A stretch of DNA of 64,000 nt from Sesamum alatum (GCA_034509735.1 JACGWO010000011.1:11069866-11133865); one strand, 5' to 3'; shown: positions 34,457 to 46,449, numbered from the stretch's first letter. Made by a program: numbers and translations. The notes: generated by a model not told the origin, from the sequence alone.

Positions 34457-35756
34457 CAATGTTTTTAAAATTGGACCGGGGATTGAACCGGTCAAGTTAT
34501 TGGGTCACTGGTCCGACCGGTTGGACCGGATTAAAAGAACCGATTGACCCGGACTTTATTATATACATATATATATATATAGCATATCAATATATTATAT
34601 ATCATAGATTAAATAAATACAATTTATAACAATATTATTATAAAATGTACAATTTATTAATAAATACAATCTATGATAATTTAATAATAAAAAACCAACA
34701 AACTTCCTGGATGAAACAAATTAAATTAAAATTCAAACTAACAAAAATTTAAAATTGAAAACCCCCAAATACATTATATATAATTGATTAAATAAATAAA
34801 ATTTATAACAATATTTTAACAACCATTGCTTCATATAAATAAAAGCTCTATTTCCTATTAGAAGTGCTCATTATCCCATATTGAAAAAATATAAACCAAA
34901 TGTAATTTAAATACTTTCTCATTGTCCCATATTGGAAAAGTATAACTTAAAATTGAACCTTTCTTATTTATCCCACATTGGAAAAACATAAGGAAGCTTA
35001 AGTTATTTACACTATAAATATGCTCATTGACCCAAATTAAAAAAGTGTAAACCAAGATTGAACATTTTTCTCATTTGTCCCACATTGAAAAAATATAAGG
35101 AACCTTAAAGTACTTACACTATAAATATGCTCATTATCCCACATTAAAAAATTGTAAACCAAGATTGAACACTTTCTTATTTGTCCCATATTGAAAAAAT
35201 ATAAGGAGGCTTAAGCTTTTTCACTATAAATATATTCATTGTCCCACATTAAAAAAATGTAAATCAAGATTGAATACTTTGTCATTTGTCCCACATCGGA
35301 GAAACAATAAAGAAGTATAGCTATTTACACTATAAATATGCTCATTTTCCCACATTAAAAAAGTATAAATAAAGATTGAACACTTTCTCATTTGTCCCAC
35401 ATCGAAAAAATATAAAGAAGTTTAAACTATTTACACTATAAATTGGACATAGTTGGTTTGAATACTTATTCATGAAGCAATTGCCTATTTATTTTCCTTG
35501 GCATTTGTTTTCTCTTTGTATATTTCACTATATTATTTTTTAGTGGAATATATATTATTAGTTTTAATTTTTTTTTAAATTTTATAATCAAAACTGGGTC
35601 AACTGGGTTTTGGGTGGACCAATTTTTACCAGGTTTGACCGGTTTTGGCCAGTCCACACCGGTCCGATTGACACCGATTTTATACCGGTGACCCGGACGG
35701 ACCATTGGCCGGTTCCTGGTCGAACCGGCCGTTCCGGTCCGGGTTCAACAACATTG
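34457..35756. mobile_element. 1.3-kb non-autonomous hAT-like element
   Basis: The ends are CAATGTTTTTAAAATTGGAC and, on the other strand, CAATGTTGTTGAACCCGGAC, each followed by GACCGG-rich inverted repeats. A perfect 8-bp duplication TAGTCATG (34449-34456, 35757-35764) flanks it, the length typical of hAT. There is no transposase. The centre is a tandem array with USE/TATA-like motifs. Confidence 0.9.
34971..35444 (+). promoter_or_regulatory. Five tandem ~106-bp repeats, each with a USE-like and a TATA element
   Basis: TCCCACATTG/TCCCACATCG-type motifs at 34971, 35078, 35184, 35289 and 35395 are each followed after 31-32 bp by TATAAAT at 35013, 35120, 35225, 35331 and 35437. In plants RTCCCACATCG plus a TATA box about three helical turns away is the promoter of Pol II-type snRNA genes; Pol III types have a spacing shorter by one turn. 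I infer promoter potential from motif and spacing only. No snRNA sequence follows. Confidence 0.65.
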
Positions 35757-35764
35757 TAGTCATG

Positions 35765-36208
35765 TGAGGTTGTGTGTTTCTTTTCTGAGTGGCGTGAGTA
35801 TTGGTGAACTCCTCAGTATCATGGGCCTTGCTTGATCACGTTACACAGTTTCTTAGTCTGGGAGGCTAAGTGTTGATATGTTTCGTTCTTGTTTTCTCTT
35901 GATAGTCATTAGTCTTTCCCATCAACTGTTTGTTCTCGTTCGTTTTTTTTTTTTTTTTTTTTTTGTTTTGGTTTTTTGACTTATGTTGGGTATTCCTTAT
36001 ACAGGTTTTGCTTGGGCGGAGCGTGGGGAGGACGGCTGAGACGGTTCCAACTAGGGTTGGATTCAGGCTGGGTAACGGATAATAGTCACATTTATAACGG
36101 ATTCAATGGAATTGAGTATGGAACGGATGGGTAAGTCGTTTGTACTGATGAAAGACGACCAAGCAGGTGTTACGATACAAGAAAATGCATGGATGGGGGA
36201 TGATGAGG
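35765..36208 (+). pseudogene. LINE-like leader and start of a DUF4283 frame, left half, split by Copia-2
   Basis: 35765-36090 is leader-like with a T-run at 35945-35963. From the ATG at 36115 a frame reads MERMGKSFVLMKDDQAG and continues to the Copia-2 boundary at 36208. Its other half resumes in the same frame at 46107 with DEVSRFMVVGRLLTARG. It is most likely ORF1 of a LINE-type retrotransposon, since DUF4283 commonly occurs there, though a host gene cannot be excluded. Confidence 0.65.
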
Positions 36209-38342
36209 TGAAAGCCTAGCAAAGGCGTGTGGATCGGCCCGGGAGTAGCGCGGATGTGGAAGCGCAGTATAATTAAAATTGCAAGAATTTAAACATGCAA
36301 GAACGAGATAAAATAAACACGTTCAAGGGTGTTCCCTTGAATCTCCCGGGCATTCGGTGTATCTCATGAATAATAAAAGTATACAAAACTTTTCATGGAG
36401 GCCATAGGGTTTAAAATAAAAGGGACGAAAATCGAAACCGAAAACCTACCGATTGTTGTTTTCGTCTTCGAACCGCTACTCGTGTTTTCCCCGTTTTGCA
36501 CCAAGATCTCGAGTTTGAGACCCTCTAATTCGTACATGCAATCCGCCCACGTATCTTGATCTTCGTGCTAGCGAAAGAACAAGTGTATGTTTATTTGGAG
36601 AGGACGGATTGATCGAACGTTATTGATTAACAAGACCAATCCTCCCTAATGTTCAATTGTAAAACAAAAGAAGAAGAAAGAGTTTCTTGGAACAGAGGGA
36701 GAGAGAATTCGGCCAAGGGAGAGAGAGGGGAGGCCGAGTGCTATGTGTGTGTGTGTGTGCTTCAATTTTTCATCATCTTCTCTAAAGAGAACACTTAGGA
36801 GTATTTATAGAGGATGAATCCTATTCCTCTTCTAATTCCTACTCTTTGAAGACTCCTCCTTGAATAGGATTTGACCTAGTCAAATCCTAGTCAACTACTA
36901 GCTTTCGTGGTCAAACCAATCTTAGCCATTGATTTCTCTCTTTAATCTTAACCATTGATTAAGTTAATGGAATATTTAAATCTCATTTAAATAATCCAAA
37001 AGGCAATAAATAAATATATCAAATATAAATATTTATTCCAAGCCTATTAAATTAATTTCCAATAAATCTAATTTATTAGATAAATTCCTTTCATCTAATA
37101 AAAGGAATTAATTTCTTCCCAAGAAAAGAAGAGACTAGGTGAATCCGTCCGTTACCATGGGTGGCCGTCTAGCAACGGTCCATGGCACTAGAAACTAGGT
37201 GAATATGCGTGGGGATGAACATTTAGGCTCTACAGTACATCTATTCTTCCGTCTTCGTCTCACCACTTAGTGTCTAGGGCACGGATATGTAGGTACCCAT
37301 TTTGGACATAAGTGTCGGTCCTTGTCCTCCACCAAACGCCGCAAGGATCCTTCCCTTCTGTTCAGTCCATACTGTGGCCACATATTTTAGGGACAAGACA
37401 CAGAGTATTGTGAGACACAACTGTCACCCTTGACAGAGATCGCTTTTTGGAAACTACTGTCATGTTGTCATGCCGAATTGAGCTGCACTGGTATGACACC
37501 TCAAGATGCATTTTGGCAATCTCGGTTTGCTAAATTGACCAATATATTCCCTCGAAAACCTATGAATATTCCCAAATCAATATCTCACAGAGAAATCGAG
37601 ATTGATCTCAGAACGATAATGATACAGACCGGTGAAAGGCCAACAAGTTCAGTTCTCATCAATTGAGAGAGCCTTAAGGCGAGTGATCCTATGAAAGTGA
37701 TATTCAAGTCTTTACTTGGATTTGACGCTGTTTGAAGGCCTTCTCATAGCCTTTGAATGCAAGGGCTGAAGGAGCTAATTGAATCACAAATGCAGTCGTT
37801 AGTGTCTTAAATCAGTCGTAGTAAACATCTGTCCTACAATGTTCGGTTCGTCACATGAACTGAATGGGAGCGACGATTCCTCGCCTCTCCCTTTTCGGGG
37901 AATGGCTGCAATCACAAGCAAGTGATTGAATGAGTCACCTCAGTCGGCCGCTCCCCAGCAGGCCGACCCACTAACACTGCTTAGACGACCCTCGTCACCC
38001 GTCGATGAAACACGACAGCAGATGCTTAGTGCAAGTCTTAAGTGGAATCTCAATACCCATTTTCGAGATTCCTTGACTTGGAGATTTTCAGACTGATTCG
38101 GCAGAACTGATTTCATGGACCTACCTCCAAGCGTAGTCCCAGTCCCCGAAACATGATCTCAGTCTGTGGGCTTTGTTTGTGTAGCGAACAGTTATAAAGC
38201 AGATAAAGTGAACACAGTCAAAGTATGCGTCAAATGAATTTCACTTTCTTATTCATCAAGATTTTATTAAAACTTCGAAATTGTTCAGACATAGGTTACA
38301 ATTCGCCTAACAAGATTGGCTACATGGTCACCTATTCTAACA
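36209..38342 (-). repeat. Copia-2 3' LTR
   Basis: Bounded by TGAAAGCC on the left and TTCTAACA on the right (minus-strand TGTTAGAA...GGCTTTCA). It has a TATA-like box at 36802-36809 on the minus strand. It is longer than its partner because of indels near 37140 and 37440-38130. Confidence 0.92.
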
Positions 38343-38356
38343 ATCTCCCACTTGTC
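38343..38356 (-). other. Copia-2 polypurine tract
   Basis: AAGTGGGAGAT on the minus strand directly beside the 3' LTR, identical to the tract in Copia-1. Confidence 0.85.
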
Positions 38357-38374
38357 CTTTAAAGCCAATCGCCC

Positions 38375-38830
38375 ATATGCCTAATCCCCATCTTCTCAAG
38401 ATGTTGCGTATGAGCACTCTGCGACATAGGCTTTGTCAGCGGATCTGCTGTATTGTCTGCTGAGTTGACTCAGTCCATCCGAACGTCACCTCTTCCTACC
38501 ATTTCTCTTAGAAGGTGGTAGCGTCTAAGAATGTGTTTGGATCGGTGATGAGATCTCGGTTCCTTTGCTTGCGCTATGGCTCCATTGTTATCACAAAAGA
38601 TGACTACGGGTTCGGCAATGCTAGGCACTACACCCAACTCTTAGATGTAATTTCTCATCCAAACCGCTTCTTTGGCAGCTTTTGAAGCTGCTATGTATTC
38701 GGCCTCAGTGGTGGAATCAGTAGTGGTTGCTTGCTTGGAACTTTTCTATGCTACCACTCCTCCATTGAGCCTGAATACATAACCTGATTGATACTTGGTA
38801 TTATCGTCATCTGCCTGGAAGCTAGTATCT
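38375..38830 (-). pseudogene. Copia-2 RNase H, broken
   Basis: On the minus strand: SGYVFRLNGGVVA followed by TAG where Copia-1 has Trp, then STTEAEY with the catalytic Glu, EAVWMRNYI followed by another stop, then VVIFCDNN and the C-terminal words up to the polypurine tract. Clear homology to 3989-4508. Confidence 0.85.
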
Positions 38831-39760
38831 GCTCATAACACTCAAGGCGTAAGCGATGTCAGGTCTTATGCAGTGGACCGCATATTGGATGCTTCCTACG
38901 ACAGAAGCATAGGGAACGATTTTCATATTTTCAAGTTCCTCATCAGTCTGCGGAGACTGTTTCTTGGACAACAGGATCCCATGCCTGATGGGAAGGAATC
39001 CTCGATTGGAGTTGTCCATCCGAAACCTTTTCAGGACTTTCTACATATACGAGTTTTGGGTTAGTCCCAACATTCTCTTAGATCTGTCCCTGACAATCTG
39101 GATGCCAAGAATGTAAGAGGCTTCACCCAAATCCTTCATGGAAAACTGAGTTGACAACCATGCTTTTGTGTTACCCAACATTCTAACATCATTGCCTATG
39201 AGCAGAATGTTATCCACATAAAGCACTAGGAACACTACAGAGCTCCCACTGACCTTCTTGTATACACAAGGGTCGGATTCATTTTTTATGAAATCATAAC
39301 CCCGTATGACTTCGTCAAAGCGAATGTTCCAACTTCGGGATACTTGTTTGAGGCTATAGATGGACTTTTGGAGACGACAGACCTTCTGTTCTTCTCCGGT
39401 GACCGTGAAACCCTCCAGCTGATCCATGTAGATCTCTTCCTCAACAAAACCATTGAGGAAGGCCGTTTTCACGTCCATCTGCCATATCTCATAGTCATAC
39501 CATGCTGCTATGGCGAGCAAGATCCGAATGCACTTAGCCATGGCTAGTGGCGAGTAGGTGTCCTCAAAATCGACCCCAGGTCGTTGAGTGTACCCTTTTG
39601 CTACTAGCCTAGCCTTGAAGGTTGTGACCTCTCTATCAATGCCAAGTTTGCGCTTATAGACCCATTTACATCCAGCTCCCTTAACCCCTTTGGGTGGGTC
39701 TACAAGTGTCTAGACTTGGTTCTCATTCATGGAGTCCATTTCGGTTTTCATGGCCTCAAG
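38822..39760 (-). pseudogene. Copia-2 reverse transcriptase, YVDD changed to YVDN
   Basis: 39041-39541 on the minus strand is open: WQMDVKTAFLNGFVEEEIYM, QKSIYSLKQ, FLVLYVDNILLIGND, and MKDLGEASYILGIQI. The second catalytic Asp of YVDD is Asn here (codon 39209-39211). The upstream segment with NEIWKWV-like residues (39545-39760) lies in a shifted frame. 38822-39019 continues with VGSIQYAVHCIRPDIAYALS. The palm sequence is otherwise well kept. Confidence 0.88.
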
Positions 39761-40860
39761 CCATCTCCCGGAGTCGATGCGAGACATCGCTTCCCCGTAT
39801 GTCTTAGGATCCTTATCCAATAGACTGGTCGTGTTTAGAAAGCCCTATCTCACGGGAGGTCGTGACTCTCTAGCTGACCTACGGAGAACGGGAACGTCAA
39901 TGGTGACTGTGGGCGTTGACTGTATTGGAGCCGGCGGTTCAGGTACCGAGGCTGGCCCTTCCTGAGGTCGTCCTTCATGCCTAGCATGCTGGATTTCTCG
40001 AGGTTGGTCAGCCCTCTGGGTATCTATCCTGAATCCTCTAAGTGAGGAATCCGCGGCTTCCACTGATGACTGGTTTCCATCACTTGACTCCTCAAGGATC
40101 AGTTCATCAGGTTGGATATCCTCCGGAAAGCCTTGTTCCAAGAACACTGCGTTCCTTGAAACAAATACCTTTTGTCCCAAGGGGTCATAGAAATAATAAC
40201 CTGCAGTTTCTTTGGGGTATCCAACGAACCTGCATAAACTAGATTTTGATTCTAGCTTGTTGACGTATGTAGGGTTAGTCTACACTTTCAAGTAGTTGTA
40301 GGACGCAGGCTTGCCGTGCCAAATCTCATATGGCGTTTGGGTCAATACGCTGGTTGGCGCCAAATTTAACAACTTGGCCGCAATCTCCAATGCGTAGCCC
40401 CAAAAAGACCGGGGTAATTTGGTAAAACTTATCATGGATCGGACCATATCCAACAGGGTTCGACTCTTCCTTTCAGAGACCCCATTCAACTGTGGTGTCC
40501 CGGGAGGTGTCCATTCAGAGATTATACCGTTTTCTTTAAGATAATTAAGGAACTCAGTACTAAGGTACTCTCCGCCTCGGTCCGACCGTAGGACTTTAAT
40601 TTTGCAGCCTGTTTGGTTCTCAACTTCAAGTCTGAATTCTTTAAACCTCTCAAGAGCTTCAGACTTGTACCTCATTAGGTATACATAACCATACCGTGAA
40701 TGATCATCGGTGAAGGTTATGAAGTAGGAGAACCCACCTCGGGCTTGCGTCCTTAGTGGTCCACATACGTCTGTATGGACCAAGTCCAACAGACCTGTGG
40801 CAAGCCTGCTTGTCCTACAAAGGGCTTCTTAGTCATTTTCCCTCTGAGACAGGATTCGCA
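39761..40860 (-). pseudogene. Copia-2 integrase and linker
   Basis: 40280-40789 on the minus strand is one open frame with the three catalytic positions: HTDVCGP, RSDRGGEY and NGVSERKS. WHGKPASYNYLKV follows, then a stop. 39845-40180 is the variable linker (VFVSRNAVFLE, acidic stretch). The core is intact, unlike in Copia-1. A frameshift near 40790 separates it from the gag-protease frame. Confidence 0.88.
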
Positions 40861-42270
40861 AGTTGGTAGCTCACTCAAGTCCCCTACCTCTGGGTTATTT
40901 GAGTCTACTAATTTCTTCATTCTATCTTGGGAAATGTAACCTAGCCTAGCGTGCCACAATTGTGTGTTCCCGTTATTATCTATTTTACATTTGTGTTGAG
41001 TGTTTAGAACGACGTTCGTTTGTTGTAAGATATAGAGGCTGTTATTAAGCGTACCAAGCAGATGAGCAATTCCGCACCTCATCAAATAAAAGCAATTTTT
41101 ATTGATCATAAACTCATATCCACTATTGTCTAACAACGGAATGGAAATGATGTTTCTAATCATGCTAGGTACATAATAAATTTGCTCTAATTCTATACTA
41201 ATTCGATCACTAACTACTAGAGTGGCGGATCCTACTGCTTCTGCCGAGATGGCCTTGCCGTTCCCAAGCTTTAGGATCATATCCCCACTACCCAGTTTTC
41301 TGCTTCTTTTCAGCACCTGCAAATCATTGCAAATGTGAGCTCCATAGCCGATATCTAATACCCAAGAGCCAGTCTTAGTAACCATATTAACCTCAATCAC
41401 AAAGATACCTTGTTTGGAGAGGAGTTTGGGGCAATCCCTCTTCCAATGCCCTTTCTCACGGCAATTGATACATATGTCATATGCCCTCGACTGTTGCTTT
41501 GAGTCAACCTTCCCTTTTCCTTTGCCTTTCCCCACTTTGGCAGTGGGAACACTCTTAGTGTTGGTAGCTACTTTAACGGCCTTTCCTTTTCCCTTTTTCC
41601 TTTTCCAACGTCCAGCACCCTTGCCTTTCGTCTTGGAAGTTGAAGCATCTCCAAACAAAACCGATGGCGTAGACTTTTGGTCGTTGCCTTCGTATTGCAC
41701 CAACATATTGATTAACTCATGAATACCCTTCTCAAGTGTGTTCATGTTGTAGTTAACAATGAATTGGTCGAAGGAGGGTGGGAGAGACTGAAGGATTACA
41801 TCTATGTACGTCTCGTTATCGAGCCCTGCCTTGAGGTCCTCGAGCTTTTCCACCAAGGTAAGCATCTTGACCCCATGCTTTTGTACAGAGGACCCTTCGG
41901 TCATTTTAGTTCCAAAGAACGCCTTCGTCGCGACATACCTAGCATGTCGGTCCGGGACTGCATAGTAATCCTTCAGGCGAGCCATAATGGAAGGGACATC
42001 GTCTAGCCTTTCATACTGCTTCTGAATCTAATTCGTCATAGAGGCAAGTATGATGCTACGGACTTTCCGGTTATCCTTATGCCAAGTCTCGAACGTCTCA
42101 CGTTCTTCTGGTGTGGATCCTTCCGATAAGGTCCTAGGGAACGGCTCGTCCATGACATAGCCTTGGTTCTCATAATCGAGAACTATTCTCAGATTGCACA
42201 ACCAGTCGTTGTAATTGGTTCCATTAAACTTGTTGGTCTCAAGTATGGTTGATAATGGGTTCTTAGACAT
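40753..42270 (-). pseudogene. Copia-2 gag, protease and GAG-pre-integrase
   Basis: The minus-strand ATG at 42270 starts MSKNPLSTILETNKFNGTNY and is open to a stop at 42028. The main frame, 410 codons, runs from 41985. Domains in order: UBN2-type gag, a basic Lys/Gly stretch, zinc knuckle CINCREKGHWKRDC near 41475, a protease motif (LDIG instead of LDTG near 41355), then LWHARLGYISQDRM and the CX2C segment CESCLRGKM near 40850. The DTG-to-DIG change should inactivate the protease. The stop at 42028 separates the gag start from the rest. Confidence 0.88.
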
Positions 42271-44385
42271 TTTTAAATCTACATTTAAAATAACAGAACT
42301 ACGATCAGCATAATTTTAAAAGACGGAAGTTTTAATAAATGATTAAATGCTTGGACTTTAATCATTTAATGCTCCCACTATTTTTACAAAAACACGATGC
42401 TCTCAAACGTTGTTTTCGGGAAAACCTTATCCTAGTGGGCTTGGGATCCACAACGATTTTCCCCATACCCCGCTTTTACGATTCGCATGGGTAGAATCCT
42501 GTGGGAGGTATACCATACCATTCTCGTACCACGAGATTCCCAAGATAATTGCCTCACCCTTCACATGATCCCGAGGACTCCAAGCGAATCACGTTATTTG
42601 GGCGTTAAACCCGACCCAATCAACCGAATCATAGACCCACTGCTACCTCCACGACTCGTGAGACAGGTAACAGTAGTCTACTCTTCGTTCATGACATAGT
42701 GCAGCTTCTTTTAAGTACGATAGTTGTGCCACGACTCGTGAGACCACGCTATCGACCTAAATCAGTTTCCTCACTATGCCATGGATTGGAAGGCATGGAC
42801 GAACTCCTAGAGTCCATGTCCATTTATCAAGGGTCTAATATTTTGAACTTTGGTCCAACCAAGTGAGAGTTGTAAATGATCGAGATCCCATACATATACA
42901 CATTAATCCATAATGCGTAATTTAAAGTTTGCATCCCATAGCAGTAATATGATAAATAAACCATTCATTCGCCATAAAAGCCACATGCAAAATTAAAGCC
43001 TAGCACGCCCCTGTTGGATGATCACAAGCCCGAATCCTATGCGACCCACTGAGCCCGCAGTGGATCTATGGTCAATCTAGGGTTGGTCCTACACTATTAC
43101 ATTTAATAGCAACCCGATCAATATGCTGATGGGCCTTGGTCTCTTTTTTCTTTCAAATCTCCATGGAAACGCCTTGGATCCTCCATTTTGGGCTCTCCAT
43201 GTGGACCATCCTTCATCTCCACCAAATACAAAAAAATGAAATCCTCACTCGTATACTACTCTCATTACATATGTAAAAAAAAGAAAAAAACCCCAGCGAA
43301 AACCCGGGGGGAGTACAATAGGAGGGACATAGAATGCCTTATTATTCAAAAGCAACTAGAAGAGGACAAGGAGAAAGCAAAAGAGGCACACAGGCCCAAC
43401 ACAAATTAAACCATACATTCGGTCTAGGGCTCGTGATCATGCATTCTAAATAAACGCACATAATTACATGATATCCAATCACATAAATATATGCATATAA
43501 TCCATGATATCCAATCACATCATCCCATGATAAAGAAACGAGTTATGTATGAAAAAAATGGTACAACGTTGGCAATAACTTTTCTCGTTTAGGAAGACCT
43601 TCCTCATTATTTGAAGGTGAATAATACCCCGGGATTCCAAATCCAATACAACAACCTTCCAAATAATGTTCTTTGAGAAAACATGCCAAAATTAAATAAA
43701 ACTAATTTTTAGAGTTATCCAAATAATTAAATAACAAGAAAACGTAAACATTAACCGGCCGCCGCCACCGACGGCGTTCTGCCGGCGCCACACAGGCCAG
43801 CAGGCCCAGCCTGCTTTCCGTGCGCGCGCAGGCCCCTGCCTGCTCGCGCGTGCGCCTGGTCGGTTGTGCTGCGCACGCTGGCGGGCTGCCGCGCCGCCTG
43901 CGTGTGCATCCTGCGCCTAGGCCGCGCGCGCGCATGCGCATCGGGCGAGCCTGCCGGGCACGCTCGTGCAGACTCCGTTGTCTGCCTGTGTGCGTGCCTG
44001 GCGGCGCCGCCTCATGCGTGCGTGCGCGCGCACCCGGCCATACGTCCGCGCCTGGCATCCGGCTACGCGCATGCAGGCCGGATCCGCGCGCGCTGTGCGC
44101 GCCTGGCGAGGCTGCCGCGCGCAGGCTCCTCTGCCTGCGCGCGCCTCGCCTGAGCGCACTACGTGCGCGTTCTGACTTTTTCTTCCGTTTTAATTTTCTG
44201 CCTCGTTTTCCATGAAAAAACAAGAATACCAACAGCACCAAAATTTATACATGATTAAAAGCAAGAAAATGACATGCTTGATAATTAAAACATGAAGAAT
44301 TAAATAAATCATGCCATACACGTTTTCATGCTTTAAATGCACACAAAACCCTAGGCCTATACATCGAATCAGGCTCTGATACCAC
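42271..44385 (-). other. Copia-2 untranslated leader with tRNA-Met primer-binding site
   Basis: The primer-binding site is 44373-44384, next to the 5' LTR. The 2.1-kb leader is long for Copia. Its gag-proximal part matches 1-447 of Copia-1. It includes a GC-rich island at 43752-44175. Open frames in it have no known domain and are treated as chance. Confidence 0.8.
43752..44175. other. GC-rich, CG/GC-alternating island in the Copia-2 leader
   Basis: About 420 bp made of GCGCGC, GTGCGC and GCCTGC words inside AT-rich surroundings, with open frames on both strands that code for Arg/Ala/Cys-rich low-complexity chains. No homologous domain. The open frames follow from the absence of A/T-rich stop codons. 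Confidence 0.8.
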
Positions 44386-46106
44386 TGAAAGCCTAGCAAA
44401 GGCCTGTGGATCGGCCCGGGAGTAGCGCGAATGCGGAAGCGCGGTATAATTAAAATTGCAAGAATTTAAATATGCAAGAACGAGATAAAATAAACACGTT
44501 GAAGGGGTGTTCCCTTGAATCTCTCGGGCATTCGGTGTATCTCATGAATAATAAAAACATACAAAACTTCTCATGGAGGGCATAGAGTTTAAAAGAAAAG
44601 GGACGAAAATCTAAACCGGAAACCTACCGATTGTCATTTTCGTCTTCGAACCGCTACTCGCATTGTTCCCCGTTTTGCACCAAGATCTCGAGTTTGAGAC
44701 CCTCTAATTCGTACACGCAATCCGCCCACGTATCTTGATCTTCGTGCTAGCGAAAGAACAAGTGTATGTTTATTTGGAGAGGACGGATTGATCGAACGTT
44801 ATTGATTAACGAGACCAATCCTCCTTAATGTTCAATTGTAAAACAAAAAGAACAAGAAAGAGTTTCTTGGGAAGAGAGGGAGAGAGATTTCGGCCAAGAG
44901 AGAGAGGGGGGAGGCCGAGTGCTATGGGTGTGTGTGTGTGCTTCAATTTTTTCATCATCTTTTCTAAAAGAGAACACTTAGGAGTATTTATAGAGGAGGA
45001 ATCATATTCCTCTTCTAATTCCTACTCTTTGAAGACTCCTCCTTGACTAGGTCAAATCCTAGTCAACTACTAGCTTTCTTGGTCAAACCAATCTTAGCCA
45101 TTGATTTCTCTCTTTAATCTCAACCATTGATTAGTTTAATGGAATATTTAAATCTCATTTAAATAATCCAAAAGGCAATAAATAAATATATCAAATATAA
45201 ATATTTATTCCAAGCCTATTAAATTAATTTCCAATAAATTTAATTTATTAGATAAATTTCTTTTCATCTAATAAAAGGAATTAATTTCTTCCAAGAAAAG
45301 AAGGACCCGATTAAATCCAATTTAATCGTTCCACTTCTCTCCAAATATTTAATTCCAAATTAAATACGTCATGTGTGCGGATTGTGTGTGACTCTTTAGG
45401 TTCACCTTCAGCTAGACTTGGTTGGATTCCTAGAATCCGTTCGTTACCATGGGTGGCCGTCTAGCAACGGTCCATGACACTAGAGACTAGGTGAATATGC
45501 GTGGGGATGAACATTTAGGCTCTACAGTACATCTATCCTTCCGTCTTCGGTCTCACCACTTAGTGTCTAGGGCACGGATACGTAGGTACCCATTTTGGAC
45601 CTAAGTGTCGGTCTGTCCTTTACCAAACGCCGCAGGGAATCCTTCCCTTCTGTTCAGTTACTGTGGCCACAAATTTTAGGGACAAGACACAGAGTATTGT
45701 GAGACACAATTGTCAACACCCTTGACAGGAGACAGATCATTTCTTGAAAACTGCTATCACGTTGTACACTATACCTAGGATACAGTCTCGATGTACAGGT
45801 AGACTCAACAATTCCTCAAGTCAAAGGATTTGACCTGTACTGTTGGAACTGGGAACTCACGTCATACCTAGCCGACCCTACTAGGTCCTCCAAGCGATAG
45901 TCCCAGTCCCCAAAACGTGATCTCAGTCTGTGGGCTTTGTTTGTGTAGCGAACAATTCTAAAGCAGATAAAGTGAACACAGATAAAGTAAGCGTCAAATG
46001 AATTTCACTTTCTTATTCATCAAGGTTTTATTAAAACTTCGAAATTGTTCAGACATAGGTTACAATTCGTCTAACAAGATTGGCTACATGGTCACCTATT
46101 CTAACA
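44386..46106 (-). repeat. Copia-2 5' LTR
   Basis: Same ends as the 3' LTR. It contains a segment near 45308-45440 that is missing from the 3' LTR, and lacks much of what the 3' LTR has at 37500-38100. TATA-like box near 44985. Confidence 0.92.
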
Positions 46107-46440
46107 GATGAGGTATCAAGGTTTATGGTGGTTGGTCGGCTACTTACGGCGAGGGGGTGCCGATTTGATGTAACAAAACTGACAATGACAAACATTCTGC
46201 GGCTTTTAAGGGGACTGTCATTACGTATGCTGCCTGAGAATCTGTTTATGCTCACGTTCAATCACTGTGTGGATTGGGATAGAGCATTAAATGGGGGTCC
46301 TTGGATTTTTTATAAGAATTTGGTCATTCTCAGCAAGACTTCGAGCCGGAATGCGTCCAATAGAAAGGGCCCTGCAGTGGCATCTGCGCATTTTGGCCTC
46401 CACGAAAGCATCATCATCTGCAGCTATATGAATTGAAGCC
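46107..46440 (+). pseudogene. DUF4283 domain fragment, right half of the frame split by Copia-2
   Basis: It reads DEVSRFMVVGRLLTARG, then ENLFMLTFNHCVDWDRALNG and GPWIFYKNLVIL, the signature of DUF4283 in plant LINE ORF1 and zinc-knuckle proteins. It starts exactly at the Copia-2 target duplication and continues the frame of 36115-36208. Homology ends near 46345. What follows is on the other strand. Confidence 0.75.
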
Positions 46441-46449
46441 TCACGCGAC

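Larger units (their letters stand above)
36209..46106 (-). mobile_element. Copia-2: complete 9.9-kb Ty1/Copia retrotransposon
   Basis: The LTRs lie at 36209-38342 and 44386-46106 in the same orientation. The primer-binding site next to the right LTR is TGGTATCAGAGC on the minus strand (44373-44384), complementary to initiator tRNA-Met. The coding order on the minus strand from right to left is gag, protease, integrase, RT, RNase H. GATGAGG stands on both sides (36202-36208, 46107-46113). The frames are longer than in Copia-1 but contain stops and a mutated RT active site. The LTRs differ by several large indels, so the insertion is not recent. Confidence 0.95.

Noticed and set aside
34971..35444. 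CRISPR-like regularly spaced repeats
   Set aside because: Repeats are contiguous and diverged at a 106-bp period without unique spacers, in a plant nuclear context.
43702..44241. 179-codon Arg/Ala-rich ORF in the Copia-2 leader, with rival ORFs on both strands
   Set aside because: Low-complexity GC-rich DNA lacks stop codons in most frames; no domain, and it lies in an untranslated leader.
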